The notes beneath the pieces are model-generated. The model did not search any database. It worked only from the letters and a program-made list of their open reading frames with translations, and was not told where the DNA came from. Below, piece by piece: positions 56,373 through 64,000 of a stretch of DNA of 64,000 nucleotides. This DNA is from Chitinophaga caeni (GTDB lineage: Bacteria; Bacteroidota; Bacteroidia; Chitinophagales; Chitinophagaceae), in the NCBI RefSeq assembly GCF_002557795.1, contig NZ_CP023777.1, positions 1 through 64,000 of the forward strand, read 5' to 3'. Within the stretch, counting starts at the first letter, position 1. Each line of letters starts with the position of its first letter. The position numbers and the translations under genes were made by a program.

Positions 56373-57008
56373 ATTTTTTTTTAAGTCTTCTTCCTCTAAA
56401 TTACCCTTATTTGCATTATAATACTTAAATCCTTGCCTAATCATTTACTGATCTACCGGATCATCTCCATAAGGAGGAAGCATACTGCCTCTTACCTCTC
56501 TTTGCTCTCCTCGACCAGCACTTATATATGGATTCATACTTCTGCCATTCTGGTCCCGAAGTCCCTGCTGCCATTTGTGCGTTACCTACCTGCCTTGATA
56601 AAAGTTCCTGATGAAACAACCAAACAGCTTTGCCTGTTGCGCCGTAGTTAAAATTATCTAAATAAGGAGCTGTATAACTACTTCCCTGAATGGAAAATTG
56701 CGTCAGGACTTCCTGCCTTTTATCAAACTTATTTGCTAAGCCATATATAGTTTGATGTTATTCTCAATATCCCATTCCCCTTTATTCTTAACGAGATTAC
56801 GAAAGCTACGAGGATTAATAATTCCCTTAGCTATCTTGATATTTGCATTAATGAAATTTTTGAAAATCTTATTTACATTAATGGTTTTCCAAGTTCATCT
56901 ATGGATTTTAACTTCCTTCCTATTTGTAAAAAAACTAAATTATCATTGCCATACTGTTTTACCACATATCCTTTTCTATCAACAATAATTGTATACAGTA
57001 AAAAATCT
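56373..57008 (-). pseudogene. Decayed polymorphic toxin tip (type 44-like)
   Basis: Fragments in three frames of the minus strand line up as one protein end. They are YTIIVDRKGYVVKQYGNDNL; then NPRSFRNLVKNKGEWDIENN; then YGLANKFDKRQEVLTQFSIQ and FNYGATGKAVWLFHQELLSR; then GLRDQNGRSMNPYISAGRGE and MLPPYGDDPVDQ. A TAA follows at 56445-56447, and the tail MIRQGFKYYNANKGN continues in frame. YGATGKA with PPYGDDP and KFKYY-type tail resembles polymorphic toxin type 44 tips as I remember them. At least two frameshifts and one stop make it inactive. It lies between a LytTR fragment and a candidate immunity gene. Confidence 0.55.
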
Positions 57009-57022
57009 GATCGGCAGCTTCC

Positions 57023-57316
57023 ACGTTGTCATCGAGAATATCCTATTTCTACCGGGATGGTAACAACGTGTTCATCCGCCTCATTACCGGTGACGATTAC
57101 ATATTAAACCAAAGCCTGGATGCTATCGAGACCCGGTTAGACAACCGGTATTTTTTCAGGGTTACCCGTTACATGATCGCTAACCACGACGCGATCATAG
57201 CCTATCACCCGTTGAAACACGGGAAACTGGGCTTAACCTTGCGGCCGGAATACCGGGAACCCGTCTACGTGAGTAAACCGACGGCAAGGAAATTTAAACA
57301 ATGGTTCGAGGTATGA
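57023..57316 (+). pseudogene. LytTR response-regulator fragment, copy 1
   Basis: C-terminal DNA-binding piece of a LytTR-type response regulator: [60 protein letters not shown], ending KPTARKFKQWFEV at the stop 57316. The receiver domain is missing. Two bases are absent near 57041 relative to the second copy at the right edge, so the first residues (VVIENI) are out of frame. Flanked by toxin debris to the left and a primase remnant to the right. Likely non-functional. Confidence 0.75.
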
Positions 57317-57378
57317 AAATAACGCTACAGCTCCCTTTTTGGAATTTACACAGTTTATGAATAGTGTCAAAAGCATAT

Positions 57379-58086
57379 TCATGATAACATAGCTGCGGGA
57401 TAACCGGGATACAGCCCCGTCCTGCCTGTCATTTAAAAATGCCGCTGATCGCTGTTGTTCGTAATGCTGCGACCTTACAGGCTCACGATCCGGCCGGTGG
57501 CGTCTTCCAGCGGGAAGATCACGCAGTCCTTTGCCCATACGCTGTAACCGCCTGCGGGGTAGGGTTTGAGCAACCCATATTTGACCATGCTCGCCACAAG
57601 GTAATGGTTCCTGCTATCCCAATGCAGCCCGCCGCTATTGTAACCACACGCATGCTGCCGGTAGTCCAGCCCGCGCCCTTGCAGGTAATCAACTGCTTTG
57701 CGTGAGGCCGGCAAGGCTTTCTTAAAAGAGCCGAACACTTTTGCCAGCACCGCTTCCCGTTCTATGGGATCGGTGGAGGGGTTGACGGGAGCCGCTGGAA
57801 CGGCCGGTAATAAAGGCGTTCCGCCGATCAGGGATTTGGCTTTCATGATCGCTTCGTGCATGCTGCATGTATCCATCAGCTCAATGAACCGGATCACGTC
57901 ACCCGTACCCGCGTTGCAGTTCGTGGAAAAGCAGCAAAACGTACCCGTCTTGGGGTACAGTTGCAGGGAAGGAGTTTTATCATCGTGGAACGGGCATAAC
58001 AAACGCCCGTGCTTGTCTGGCAGCAGGCCATAATAGGCGATCACTTCCGATAACCGCAGCCGCTGCTTAAGCTCTTTGATCTCCAT
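57379..58086 (-). pseudogene. DNA primase-like CHC2 zinc-finger protein with in-frame stops
   Basis: N-terminal part of a primase from a mobile element. CHC2 zinc site: LLCPFHDDKTPSLQLYPKTG and FCCFSTNCNAGTGDVIRFIE; then AVDYLQGRGLDYRQHACGYN and NHYLVASMVKYGLLKPYPAG. The frame meets TAA at 57475-57477 and again at 57433-57435, yet the reading on both sides of the stops (VSL-GRSITNNSDQRHF-MTGRTGLYPGYP) keeps family-like sequence to 57379. This fits two nonsense changes from tyrosine codons rather than a natural end. ATG 58086 overlaps the symE stop by 20 bp. Downstream toprim sequence is absent. Confidence 0.7.
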
Positions 58087-58279
58087 CGGTCGTGAGGTTT
58101 TTGATCTCCAGGTAACCATCGCTCACAGTGATCTCCAGCTGGTCGCCGATAGCAAAACCCGCCCGTTTCAACCAAACCCCGCTCAGGTTCAGCCACGGTA
58201 AATATTTATCGCCCCTGTCGCGCGGATGCGCTTTTGCACCTACCTTTACCAGGCGCAGTTTGTTAACCTTGAGTGCCAT
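58067..58279 (-). CDS. symE: SymE-family type I toxin-like protein
   Basis: Small protein of 70 residues with the SymE pattern: RLVKVGAKAHPRDRGDKYLP, WLNLSGVWLKRAGFAIGDQL, EITVSDGYLEIKNL. It has an AbrB-like swapped-hairpin fold by family. SymE in E. coli is a nucleoid-condensing or RNA-cleaving toxin kept off by the antisense RNA SymR; whether this relative is toxic is unknown. A nested inverted repeat lies right before its start, and it overlaps the primase remnant downstream. Divergent from an XRE regulator. Confidence 0.85.
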   Translation of the reverse strand: MALKVNKLRLVKVGAKAHPRDRGDKYLPWLNLSGVWLKRAGFAIGDQLEITVSDGYLEIKNLTTDGDQRA

Positions 58280-58292
58280 GTGGAAAAAACAT

Positions 58293-58340
58293 TTGATTAG
58301 AATTTATCCGTTCCAAAAATAACGGATGCTTTCTAATCAA
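58293..58340. promoter_or_regulatory. Nested inverted repeat upstream of symE
   Basis: Outer arms TTGATTAGAA (58293-58302) and TTCTAATCAA (58331-58340) enclose inner arms ATCCGTT (58306-58312) and AACGGAT (58321-58327). It starts 14 bp upstream of the symE ATG and could be a leader hairpin, an antisense-RNA site or an operator shared with the divergent XRE gene. Confidence 0.6.
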
Positions 58341-58366
58341 CAAAATTACTCCGTTTTGTTAACAAC

Positions 58367-58383
58367 AATTATGTTCCATAATT
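58367..58383. promoter_or_regulatory. Candidate XRE operator
   Basis: Perfect dyad AATTATG-TTC-CATAATT, 39 bp before the XRE regulator ATG at 58422. It suits an autoregulated helix-turn-helix repressor in the shared promoter region with symE. Confidence 0.45.
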
Positions 58384-58421
58384 TCGGCTTATGCCCGGTT
58401 GGGCCGTTTTAATCAGTACGT

Positions 58422-58751
58422 ATGAGTTTTGGTAAACGTTTATTGGAAGCCCGCAAAAAGAAAGGTATCAGCCAGGAAGAGATGGCCTCTCATCTCGGCA
58501 CCAAAGGGCCTGCTATCGGAAGATATGAGCGTGATGAGATGAAGCCGTCCATTGATGCGGCAACAAAGATGGCGAAGGTGTTGGGCGTATCGCTCGACTG
58601 GCTTGTCGGCATCACGGATATGGAACTGGATGCCGCTACGCTCGGCAGGATACAGGATATCAATAAACTTTCTCAAAAAGACAAAGAACTCGTGTTCGAG
58701 TTCCTTGATTCTTTTATCGCTAATAGGAAAATTAAAAATGTACTCCAATAG
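58422..58751 (+). CDS. XRE-family HTH transcriptional regulator
   Basis: Repressor-like protein of 109 residues. Helix-turn-helix at residues about 6-60: LLEARKKKGISQEEMASHLG, TKGPAIGRYERDEMKPSIDA, TKMAKVLGVSLDWLVGITDM. The C-terminal helix RIQDINKLSQKDKELVFEFL may dimerise. It is divergent from symE with two dyads between them, so it may control symE and itself. A related but truncated XRE gene lies at 61716-61994. Confidence 0.88.
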   Translation: MSFGKRLLEARKKKGISQEEMASHLGTKGPAIGRYERDEMKPSIDAATKMAKVLGVSLDWLVGITDMELDAATLGRIQDINKLSQKDKELVFEFLDSFIANRKIKNVLQ

Positions 58752-58786
58752 CAAAGAGCCCGCGCGGATCGCGCGGGCTCTTTGCT
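58750..58786. terminator. Strong GC-rich hairpin after XRE gene
   Basis: Perfect 17-bp stem, arms 58750-58766 and 58770-58786, three-base loop. It overlaps the XRE stop region and is convergent with the immunity gene ending at 58804. Its core CCCGCGCGGATCGCGCGG recurs in reverse orientation at 55986-56003. Confidence 0.75.
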
Positions 58787-58803
58787 GAATAAAATCGAAA
58801 GAG

Positions 58804-59163
58804 TTAAATTATTATTCTATCTTCTCCTATATTCAATGTATATGATTCATACCCCTCTTCACCTAGTAACTTTAGCACAAAGCCATTTTCAAAACTAATA
58901 ATAAGGTCACTCCGTGTCTCATTTGTGTTTAGTTCTTCTATTCTTTGTTCAAGCAATTTTAATAACCCAAAATCTTTATTAACAGGATAGGTCTCATATA
59001 TGCAGAGGTTTCCATGTTCATCTGACAATGTAAATCGCCCTTCCATTTTTATAGATCCTTTTCTTTCAAGAAAAAGAACAATGTTATTTATGCTAAAACA
59101 TATCTGCTGTATATAATCTCCTTTAAGCTGGGAAAAATCAAACTCTTTAGGTATAAAGTACAT
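58804..59163 (-). CDS. Candidate immunity protein for RHS toxin
   Basis: Small soluble protein of 119 residues starting 17 bp after the RHS stop, the usual place of the cognate immunity gene. Pattern: FIPKEFDFSQLKGDYIQQIC, SINNIVLFLERKGSIKMEGR, FENGFVLKLLGEEGYESYTL and NIGEDRIII at the C-terminus. It resembles a family I know as DUF6188 from memory. Low GC relative to the RHS gene supports cassette origin. Confidence 0.7.
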   Translation of the reverse strand: MYFIPKEFDFSQLKGDYIQQICFSINNIVLFLERKGSIKMEGRFTLSDEHGNLCIYETYPVNKDFGLLKLLEQRIEELNTNETRSDLIISFENGFVLKLLGEEGYESYTLNIGEDRIII

Positions 59164-59180
59164 AACACTGTTTTAAAAAA

Positions 59181-61727
59181 TTACCAATAACCTTCTGGTA
59201 GCGGAACGTGAGTATCGGGATTAGGCCCGGGTTTCATCGTAGCAGGATTGACTTTCTGGAAGCCTCCTTGAGGCATTGCCTTTTCCAGCACCCAATAACC
59301 ATTAGGATATTGTTGAGTAGGTGGCATCACCCTTAGATTATATCCCGGAGGAACTTGTGCAGGAGGTGACTGCGGTGGGTTAGTAGGCAGCTTAAACTTA
59401 GGTGATGGCTTAGGTGCACCCCTTCCTCCTAAATTCGCAGCAGGACTAGCATTTCCTCCATTAGACGGCGAGACAACCCGCTCACCAAACTGCGTTATAG
59501 TCGGCTGCTCGATTTCAACTACCGGTGTTTTCCCTCCGCTAGTTTTACTAAATACCTTTGAAAGCCACGGTGCCAGCTTGGCACCAGCATAGCCTAATCC
59601 GCCACCAATGCCGGCCGATATACCCAACTGTCCCCAACTAAACTTGTCCTGCGTACCGTCCAGTATATTCAATCCTTGATCCACTGCGTTCCCCGCCGCA
59701 CCGGACAAGGCACCTGCCGCAACCAGCGCTACCGTGCCTGTTCCCGCGGTAGCAACTGTCAGATCTACAACTGCGCCTGCAATCGCTCCGGATATCGCTC
59801 CTTTTCCAACACCTTTCAGGATATTCTCGCCTCTTATAGCCGCGCGAACACCGCCAACGAGTGCTCCAACACCAGCCCCGATAAGCGTTCCCAAAAAGCG
59901 GCCATCTTCATCGTAATAGTAAACAGGGTTATTAGTAGCAAAGTTGTAAGGTGAATGCTGTATATACTCCTCGCTTAATGGATCAAGAGCATGCCATCTT
60001 CCGATCTGTGGATCATACATCCTAGCTCCATAGTCATACCATTCCAATCCACTACCACCATTCCCCGCAAACTCCTTATTCTGCAACTCCTTCCCATTAA
60101 ACTGGATGCGGTTTTGCGGATTGTAAATCGCCTTTTCGCTGATCCCCTGCATGGTCAACCCAAAAGGATAATAATGCGTCTCCTCCACCAAAGCCCCCTT
60201 CTCATGCGTCACCTGCAAATTATCAAAGAACACGTCGATATTAGGAGTAACGTTACTCACATATACGTAAAGATAACCATTCTTTGGAACCACCATTCCA
60301 GGTTTTACATGCGTGGTGAAAGTATTCGAGGCCCCGACCTGCTCTGCACCGCTACCACTAGACACGAGCTTGAATTGCTCGTCCAGCAGCATCCAGTTCA
60401 GGTACGCCTTGGGCTTGCCGGAAGTACCGCCGTTGTTCGTCGCGAGGAATGATGTAACCGATGGCCCCAGTAACGCTCCCGTTAATTCACTACCTGCAAC
60501 TTTTCCACCGCTGGCACCGGGTACACCCGATACCAGGGCGCTTAAAATATCGTTGAGCGGGCTCACGTCCGTACCGGGGCTGCTGGCACTGTTCCACCAA
60601 CTGCTCACCCGGATATTGTACTTATCACCCGCCATTACCTTCAGGATGATACCCGGCCCGATCTTGTTGCCGCTGCCGTTCACCTTTGCCACGTAATTGT
60701 TCGGGTCCGTGTACGTGTCGTTGGGGTAGCCACTGGGTTTCGCGCTGCGGGTGGCATCGACCCGGTCGTAGTACTGATTCTCCACCGTTGCCTGCGCCGT
60801 TTCCATGCTTGCGGGCGGGTAGAACGACGTATCTTTCTCTTCCGTGATTACGGTGCGGACGTTGCCGAGGTGATCCTTGAGGAAGTAATCGTATTCGAAA
60901 CCTATAGGCCGCAACCGGATTGCGGGCCGTAGGCGGATACGTCCTTCCTCGTGCGCAATGAACTGTAACTGGTCGTTCTCGAACACGCTACCGCCTAGGT
61001 ATAGGGTCGTGGTAACGGTACTACCCTCGGTCACGGTCTTCTTCAACTTGTTACCCGCCGCATCGTACAGAAATTGCACGGTCCCCTTCCCGGTGACAGT
61101 CACCATGTTAGGAAGATTGAGGATATTGTAAGTAATAGATGAAATATCCTTGTTCTTATCATAGACCAGGTTACCGTTACCATCGTAATTATAATCCTGC
61201 GCCGAGGATGTCTTGTTGCCGCCTAGTGCCGCCATATAGGCCGGGCTGCTGCGGAAGTCACCTAGCTTGGTGGCCGGGTCGTTCTGCGAATCAATCACGT
61301 TGTACAGCTTGTTCGTATTGGTATAGTAGCGGTATTGTAGCGCATCGATCGTCTTGCTTGAACCTATGACGGCTCCCTTACGGGTAACACCCATGATATT
61401 CCCGTCCGCATCGTAGGACAACCCCGAGACCGAGAAATCGATCCCGGCACTCTTGTTGAACACGGCGCCCGTGCCGCTACCGGAAACGTACTGGTTGAAA
61501 TCAGCCCCGGTCAGGCGGTTAAACGCGTCGTAGGTAAAATCGTACTTGCGCAGCGTGGCATCACCGGCGCTTTTCCACAGCGTTCCCCCGATGTTACCGT
61601 TGTACTGCGGTGAAAAGGTCGAATACGCACCGTTCCTGTCGTAACCGAGCTGCATCGCGAAGTACCGGTCGTCATTGCTGGAACCGGTGAGGTACCCCTT
61701 GTTGATGGATGAAAAGTGCAGATACAC
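59181..61727 (-). CDS. RHS repeat protein, N-terminally truncated, with variable toxin tip
   Basis: C-terminal 848 residues of an RHS/YD-repeat toxin carrier. YD repeats: [70 protein letters not shown]. The RHS core-end signature is [20 protein letters not shown] and then [20 protein letters not shown] and [20 protein letters not shown]. After it comes a glycine-zipper helical stretch ([20 protein letters not shown]) and a Pro-rich tail ending HVPLPEGYW, an unrecognised tip. The frame opens at a GTG inside the joint with an XRE gene fragment near 61715, so thousands of bases of N-terminus, including any secretion signal, are missing. Probably not secreted as it stands. Confidence 0.85.
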   Translation of the reverse strand: MYLHFSSINKGYLTGSSNDDRYFAMQLGYDRNGAYSTFSPQYNGNIGGTLWKSAGDATLRKYDFTYDAFNRLTGADFNQYVSGSGTGAVFNKSAGIDFSVSGLSYDADGNIMGVTRKGAVIGSSKTIDALQYRYYTNTNKLYNVIDSQNDPATKLGDFRSSPAYMAALGGNKTSSAQDYNYDGNGNLVYDKNKDISSITYNILNLPNMVTVTGKGTVQFLYDAAGNKLKKTVTEGSTVTTTLYLGGSVFENDQLQFIAHEEGRIRLRPAIRLRPIGFEYDYFLKDHLGNVRTVITEEKDTSFYPPASMETAQATVENQYYDRVDATRSAKPSGYPNDTYTDPNNYVAKVNGSGNKIGPGIILKVMAGDKYNIRVSSWWNSASSPGTDVSPLNDILSALVSGVPGASGGKVAGSELTGALLGPSVTSFLATNNGGTSGKPKAYLNWMLLDEQFKLVSSGSGAEQVGASNTFTTHVKPGMVVPKNGYLYVYVSNVTPNIDVFFDNLQVTHEKGALVEETHYYPFGLTMQGISEKAIYNPQNRIQFNGKELQNKEFAGNGGSGLEWYDYGARMYDPQIGRWHALDPLSEEYIQHSPYNFATNNPVYYYDEDGRFLGTLIGAGVGALVGGVRAAIRGENILKGVGKGAISGAIAGAVVDLTVATAGTGTVALVAAGALSGAAGNAVDQGLNILDGTQDKFSWGQLGISAGIGGGLGYAGAKLAPWLSKVFSKTSGGKTPVVEIEQPTITQFGERVVSPSNGGNASPAANLGGRGAPKPSPKFKLPTNPPQSPPAQVPPGYNLRVMPPTQQYPNGYWVLEKAMPQGGFQKVNPATMKPGPNPDTHVPLPEGYW
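60154..60637. repeat. 484-bp RHS segment, copy 1
   Basis: Almost identical to 63387-63870 in the same orientation with only scattered base changes. It encodes the stretch from [20 protein letters not shown] to [11 protein letters not shown] of the RHS protein. It is the shared part upstream of the variable tips and could act as a recombination site. Confidence 0.9.
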
Positions 61728-61994
61728 TTTACACAGGTATCCAGGTATGAACGTGGGGAGACTAAACCTAACGCTGCCGCAATGGCGAAGCTGGCTAAGG
61801 TTTTAGATACTACGGTAGATTTTTTAATGCACGGTTCTGTGGATGATGTTACCGCCGATGCCGGACTGGATAAAGAGATTATCAGCCGCTTTAAACAAGT
61901 GCAGGAACTTAATAAGGAAGATAAAAAAACTGTTCTCTCTTTGCTGGATGCTTACATCGCTAAAGGTAAAATTCAATCTATTCTGCAGCATTAA
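61716..61994 (+). pseudogene. Truncated XRE-family HTH gene
   Basis: C-terminal 92 residues of an XRE-type regulator: [40 protein letters not shown], then FKQVQELNKEDKKTVLSLLD. The N-terminal helices of the HTH are gone; the frame starts at a GTG in the joint with the RHS gene on the opposite strand. The C-terminus resembles the intact XRE gene at 58422. Probably inactive. Confidence 0.8.
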
Positions 61995-61999
61995 AATAC

Positions 62000-62021
62000 A
62001 AAAGCCCCCGAAGGGGCTTTT
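62000..62021. terminator. Bidirectional terminator
   Basis: Perfect 9-bp stem AAAAGCCCC (62000-62008), loop CGAA, GGGGCTTTT (62013-62021), with A and T rich flanks on each side. It lies between the XRE fragment ending at 61994 and the convergent immunity gene ending at 62032. Confidence 0.9.
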
Positions 62022-62031
62022 ACTTTTAATA

Positions 62032-62493
62032 TCACTTTTGTTTTTTCTTATAATGAGGTATAAACTCTTGTGTATAACAAGCCTTATCAGTTTTAAATAT
62101 ACCTTTCACAAATGCTTCTTTATGTAATGCTGGCAGCTTCTTAAATTTTTTCTTTCGAAGTCTATCTACCTTTTTAAGAGTTTTAAAATCATAAGTACCG
62201 CTTAACATCATTACAACCTCTACTTCATTACATGTATCTACAAGCTCTATAATCGCTGGTTCAAGTCCAACAGACCTAAATAATATTTTTTTCTCTGAAG
62301 CAGGGATGTCTATTTGGAAAAAACCATTTAAATCTGTTCTGCCAATTTCAACTGTATCATTAATCATAATTGATGCTAATGGCACAATTTCCAAATCATC
62401 AGTAATTACCTTTCCTTTAATAGTTTTATTCTGAGAATAAAGACTACAGTTTGAAACACAGAGTACAATAAAAATGATTACTAATTTCTTCAT
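62032..62493 (-). CDS. Exported carboxypeptidase-regulatory-like candidate immunity protein
   Basis: Protein of about 153 residues from ATG 62493, with a signal peptide (LVIIFIVLCVSNCSLYSQ; the Cys could be lipidated). A carboxypeptidase-D regulatory-like beta domain follows (GKVITDDLEIVPLASIMIND, GRTDLNGFFQIDIPASEKKI) and a basic tail (RLRKKKFKKLPALHKEAFVK). It starts 7 bp after the RHS-JAB stop, so it is coupled to that toxin and is the obvious immunity candidate. An extracytoplasmic immunity protein implies a toxin acting outside the cytosol. Confidence 0.7.
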   Translation of the reverse strand: MKKLVIIFIVLCVSNCSLYSQNKTIKGKVITDDLEIVPLASIMINDTVEIGRTDLNGFFQIDIPASEKKILFRSVGLEPAIIELVDTCNEVEVVMMLSGTYDFKTLKKVDRLRKKKFKKLPALHKEAFVKGIFKTDKACYTQEFIPHYKKKQK

Positions 62494-62500
62494 GTAATTA

Positions 62501-63868
62501 TTATTTTTTTGGGGGGATATATTCATTAGTATAATCGTATTCTGCTGGCTGTACCTGTCCTGCAATTCTATACAGTATAATAAAACTTGCGTTGGGGATT
62601 AATGGCTTTTGCCCCTGAAGGCTTCTAACGTCTTGTGAAAGTGCTGGGTCGGATTGAGTTGCTCCTAACTTGCCTTCGGGATGAGTATGAAATTCCTGTA
62701 AAATATTATTATTAGAAAAATTATCTCCGTATTTTTTTACTAATTCGGTAGGTGTACCATATGATTTATCAAATTCGTTATTTGCATATTTACCTAATAC
62801 CATATCAGTAACATTTTTGGAACCATCAGACGAATACGAATAGCCTTTGATTTCTTTTCCAATATGCTCTGAAAGCTGTAATGTAAAAGATTTAACTCCA
62901 TCAGCCGATGGTTGCCCTTTTCCGCCAACGGCAATAACGTTATCATTTTTCTGAAAATTTATCCCATCTTTTAAAATTCCTTTTTCTATCCCACCTATTG
63001 ACACCTTAGCTTCACCATTCCTTTTATACTTAACTTCTCCTTTCCGGTTTGTTTTAAGAATCCTATCAGGGTCATCGTTCTTTTCACCCACTTGTTTTAT
63101 GTCTCCTGTTTTCTTATCCAAAGTATAATCTGTCAAACCATTCGGGTCAATTCTATTCAATGGATTGTTCTGAACGTAGTTGTATGGTGTCGCCCAATAA
63201 CGTTTTTGTGCAAAAGGGTCTATCGTTGTCCATCTTCCTATTTGAGGGTCATGTTGTCTTGCTCCAAAATCATAGAGTTCCAAACCAGAGCCGTCTGTAA
63301 ATCCTTTTGACTGAAGTTCTTTTCCGTTGTATTTGTATCTGTTTTCGGGTGCTCCATTTAAAGCCTTCGAACTTATCCCCGCCATTGTCAACCCAAAAGG
63401 ATAATAATGCGTCTCCTCCACCAAAGCCCCCTTCTCATGCGTCACCTGCAAATTATCAAAGAACACGTCGATATTAGGAGTAACGTTACTCACATATACA
63501 TAAAGATAACCATTCTTTGGAACTATCATCCCAGGTTTTACATGCGTGGTGAAAGTATTCGAGGCCCCGACCTGCTCTGCACCGCTACCGCTAGACACGA
63601 GCTTGAATTGCTCGTCCAGCAGCATCCAGTTCAGGTACGCCTTGGGCTTGCCGGAAGTACCGCCGTTGTTCGTCGCGAGGAATGATGTAACCGATGGGCC
63701 CAGTAACGCTCCCGTTAATTCACTACCGGCAACTTTCCCACCGCTGGCACCGGGTACACCCGATACCAGGACGCTTAAAATATCGTTGAGCGGGCTCACG
63801 TCCGTACCGGGGCTACTGGCACTGTTCCACCAACTGCTCACCCGGATATTGTACTTATCACCCGTCAT
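62501..63868 (-). CDS. RHS C-terminal fragment with JAB-like metalloprotease toxin tip
   Basis: 455 residues from ATG 63868. The first 190 repeat the core end of the RHS gene at 59181 (same 484-bp segment), then the core signature [20 protein letters not shown] and [20 protein letters not shown], then [20 protein letters not shown]. The tip (residues about 330-455) has [27 protein letters not shown] and [20 protein letters not shown], the HxH with Ser/Asp of a JAB/JAMM-like metalloprotease toxin (JAB-like toxin 1). Glu and zinc-site fit is by eye. The N-terminus is cut at 63870 against a LytTR fragment, so this is an orphan tip cassette rather than a complete effector. Confidence 0.83.
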   Translation of the reverse strand: MTGDKYNIRVSSWWNSASSPGTDVSPLNDILSVLVSGVPGASGGKVAGSELTGALLGPSVTSFLATNNGGTSGKPKAYLNWMLLDEQFKLVSSGSGAEQVGASNTFTTHVKPGMIVPKNGYLYVYVSNVTPNIDVFFDNLQVTHEKGALVEETHYYPFGLTMAGISSKALNGAPENRYKYNGKELQSKGFTDGSGLELYDFGARQHDPQIGRWTTIDPFAQKRYWATPYNYVQNNPLNRIDPNGLTDYTLDKKTGDIKQVGEKNDDPDRILKTNRKGEVKYKRNGEAKVSIGGIEKGILKDGINFQKNDNVIAVGGKGQPSADGVKSFTLQLSEHIGKEIKGYSYSSDGSKNVTDMVLGKYANNEFDKSYGTPTELVKKYGDNFSNNNILQEFHTHPEGKLGATQSDPALSQDVRSLQGQKPLIPNASFIILYRIAGQVQPAEYDYTNEYIPPKK

Positions 63869-63870
63869 TA
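63387..63870. repeat. 484-bp RHS segment, copy 2
   Basis: Near-identical copy of 60154-60637 in the same orientation. The left boundary is where the core proteins diverge (TMQGISEKA versus TMAGISSKA). The right boundary at 63870 joins the LytTR fragment. Confidence 0.9.
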
Positions 63871-64000
63871 CTACGTTGTCATTGAGAATATTGCCTATTT
63901 CTACCGGGATGGTAACAACGTGTTCATCCGCCTCATTACCAGTGAAGATTACATATTAAACCAAAGCCTGAATGCTATCGAGCCCCGGTTAGACAAGCGG
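63871..64000 (+). pseudogene. LytTR response-regulator fragment, copy 2 (runs off the edge)
   Basis: Reading frame [20 protein letters not shown] then [20 protein letters not shown] continuing past the window. It is homologous to copy 1 at 57023 and begins at the same breakpoint, the sequence ACGTTGTCAT. No receiver domain is present upstream; instead the RHS fragment begins on the other strand. Whether the C-terminal part is complete cannot be seen. Confidence 0.75.

Noticed and set aside
57433..57477. Recoded UAA codons in the primase
   Set aside because: Simple nonsense decay is more likely, since neighbouring genes use TAA as a normal stop.

Overview
The window reads as the chromosome of a Chitinophagaceae-like Bacteroidetes. 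The evidence is four ECF sigma / FecR anti-sigma / SusC (STN-plug type) / SusD modules, lipoprotein signal peptides, DUF2490 proteins, an RHS toxin island of the kind common in Chitinophaga and Niastella, and several TAnnTTTG promoter boxes. No tRNA, rRNA, CRISPR array or intact phage/transposase gene was seen. Starts given below are my choices from the sequence; several genes appear to use TTG or GTG.

Layout. 1-2.8 kb (minus): sigma, FecR and the 5' part of a SusC gene; FecR and SusC each carry a single-base frameshift. 3.1-6 kb (plus): AraC-type regulator and a cytosine-deaminase-like amidohydrolase, both frameshifted, then an ankyrin lipoprotein. 6-14.9 kb (minus): second sigma/FecR/SusC/SusD operon with a TlpA-like thioredoxin and a secreted amidohydrolase; SusC is frameshifted. 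14.95-15.25 kb: a 295-bp element with terminal inverted repeats. 15.4-23.9 kb (minus): third module, intact, followed by a glycerophosphodiesterase-like/alkaline phosphatase fusion, suggesting phosphodiester scavenging. 24-30 kb: Na+/H+ antiporter, a 2.5-copy tandem satellite, cupin, YbdG-type MscS channel, ABC-F ATPase with a possible attenuator. 30-36.8 kb (minus): fourth module. 37-39.3 kb: NAD(P)-binding protein and a CNNM/CorC-type protein. 39.4-42.7 kb (minus): GpsA plus a HAD-GT20 fusion that looks like a glucosylglycerol-phosphate synthase/phosphatase. Together they could make the compatible solute glucosylglycerol. 43-49.6 kb (minus): exported metallophosphoesterase and a Wadjet/Mks-like JetA-JetB-JetC operon with no JetD. 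49.7-54.8 kb: two DUF2490 proteins, sulfide:quinone oxidoreductase, SRPBCC and small membrane proteins; SQR and one DUF2490 gene share a Crp/Fnr-like dyad upstream.

55-64 kb is an accessory island. It holds a decayed type-44-like toxin tip with its immunity gene, a LytTR regulator fragment, a SymE toxin next to a primase with two in-frame stops, an XRE regulator, an N-terminally truncated RHS protein with an immunity gene, and an XRE fragment. A second truncated RHS with a JAB-like metalloprotease toxin tip and its exported candidate immunity protein follows, then a second LytTR fragment. A 484-bp near-identical RHS segment and the LytTR fragments recur, so the island looks built by recombination between repeated modules.

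The most notable items are the glucosylglycerol gene pair, the JetD-less Wadjet operon, the modular RHS island with swappable tips, the cluster of five frameshifts in the first 11 kb, and the palindrome-rich satellite at 25.4-26.3 kb.
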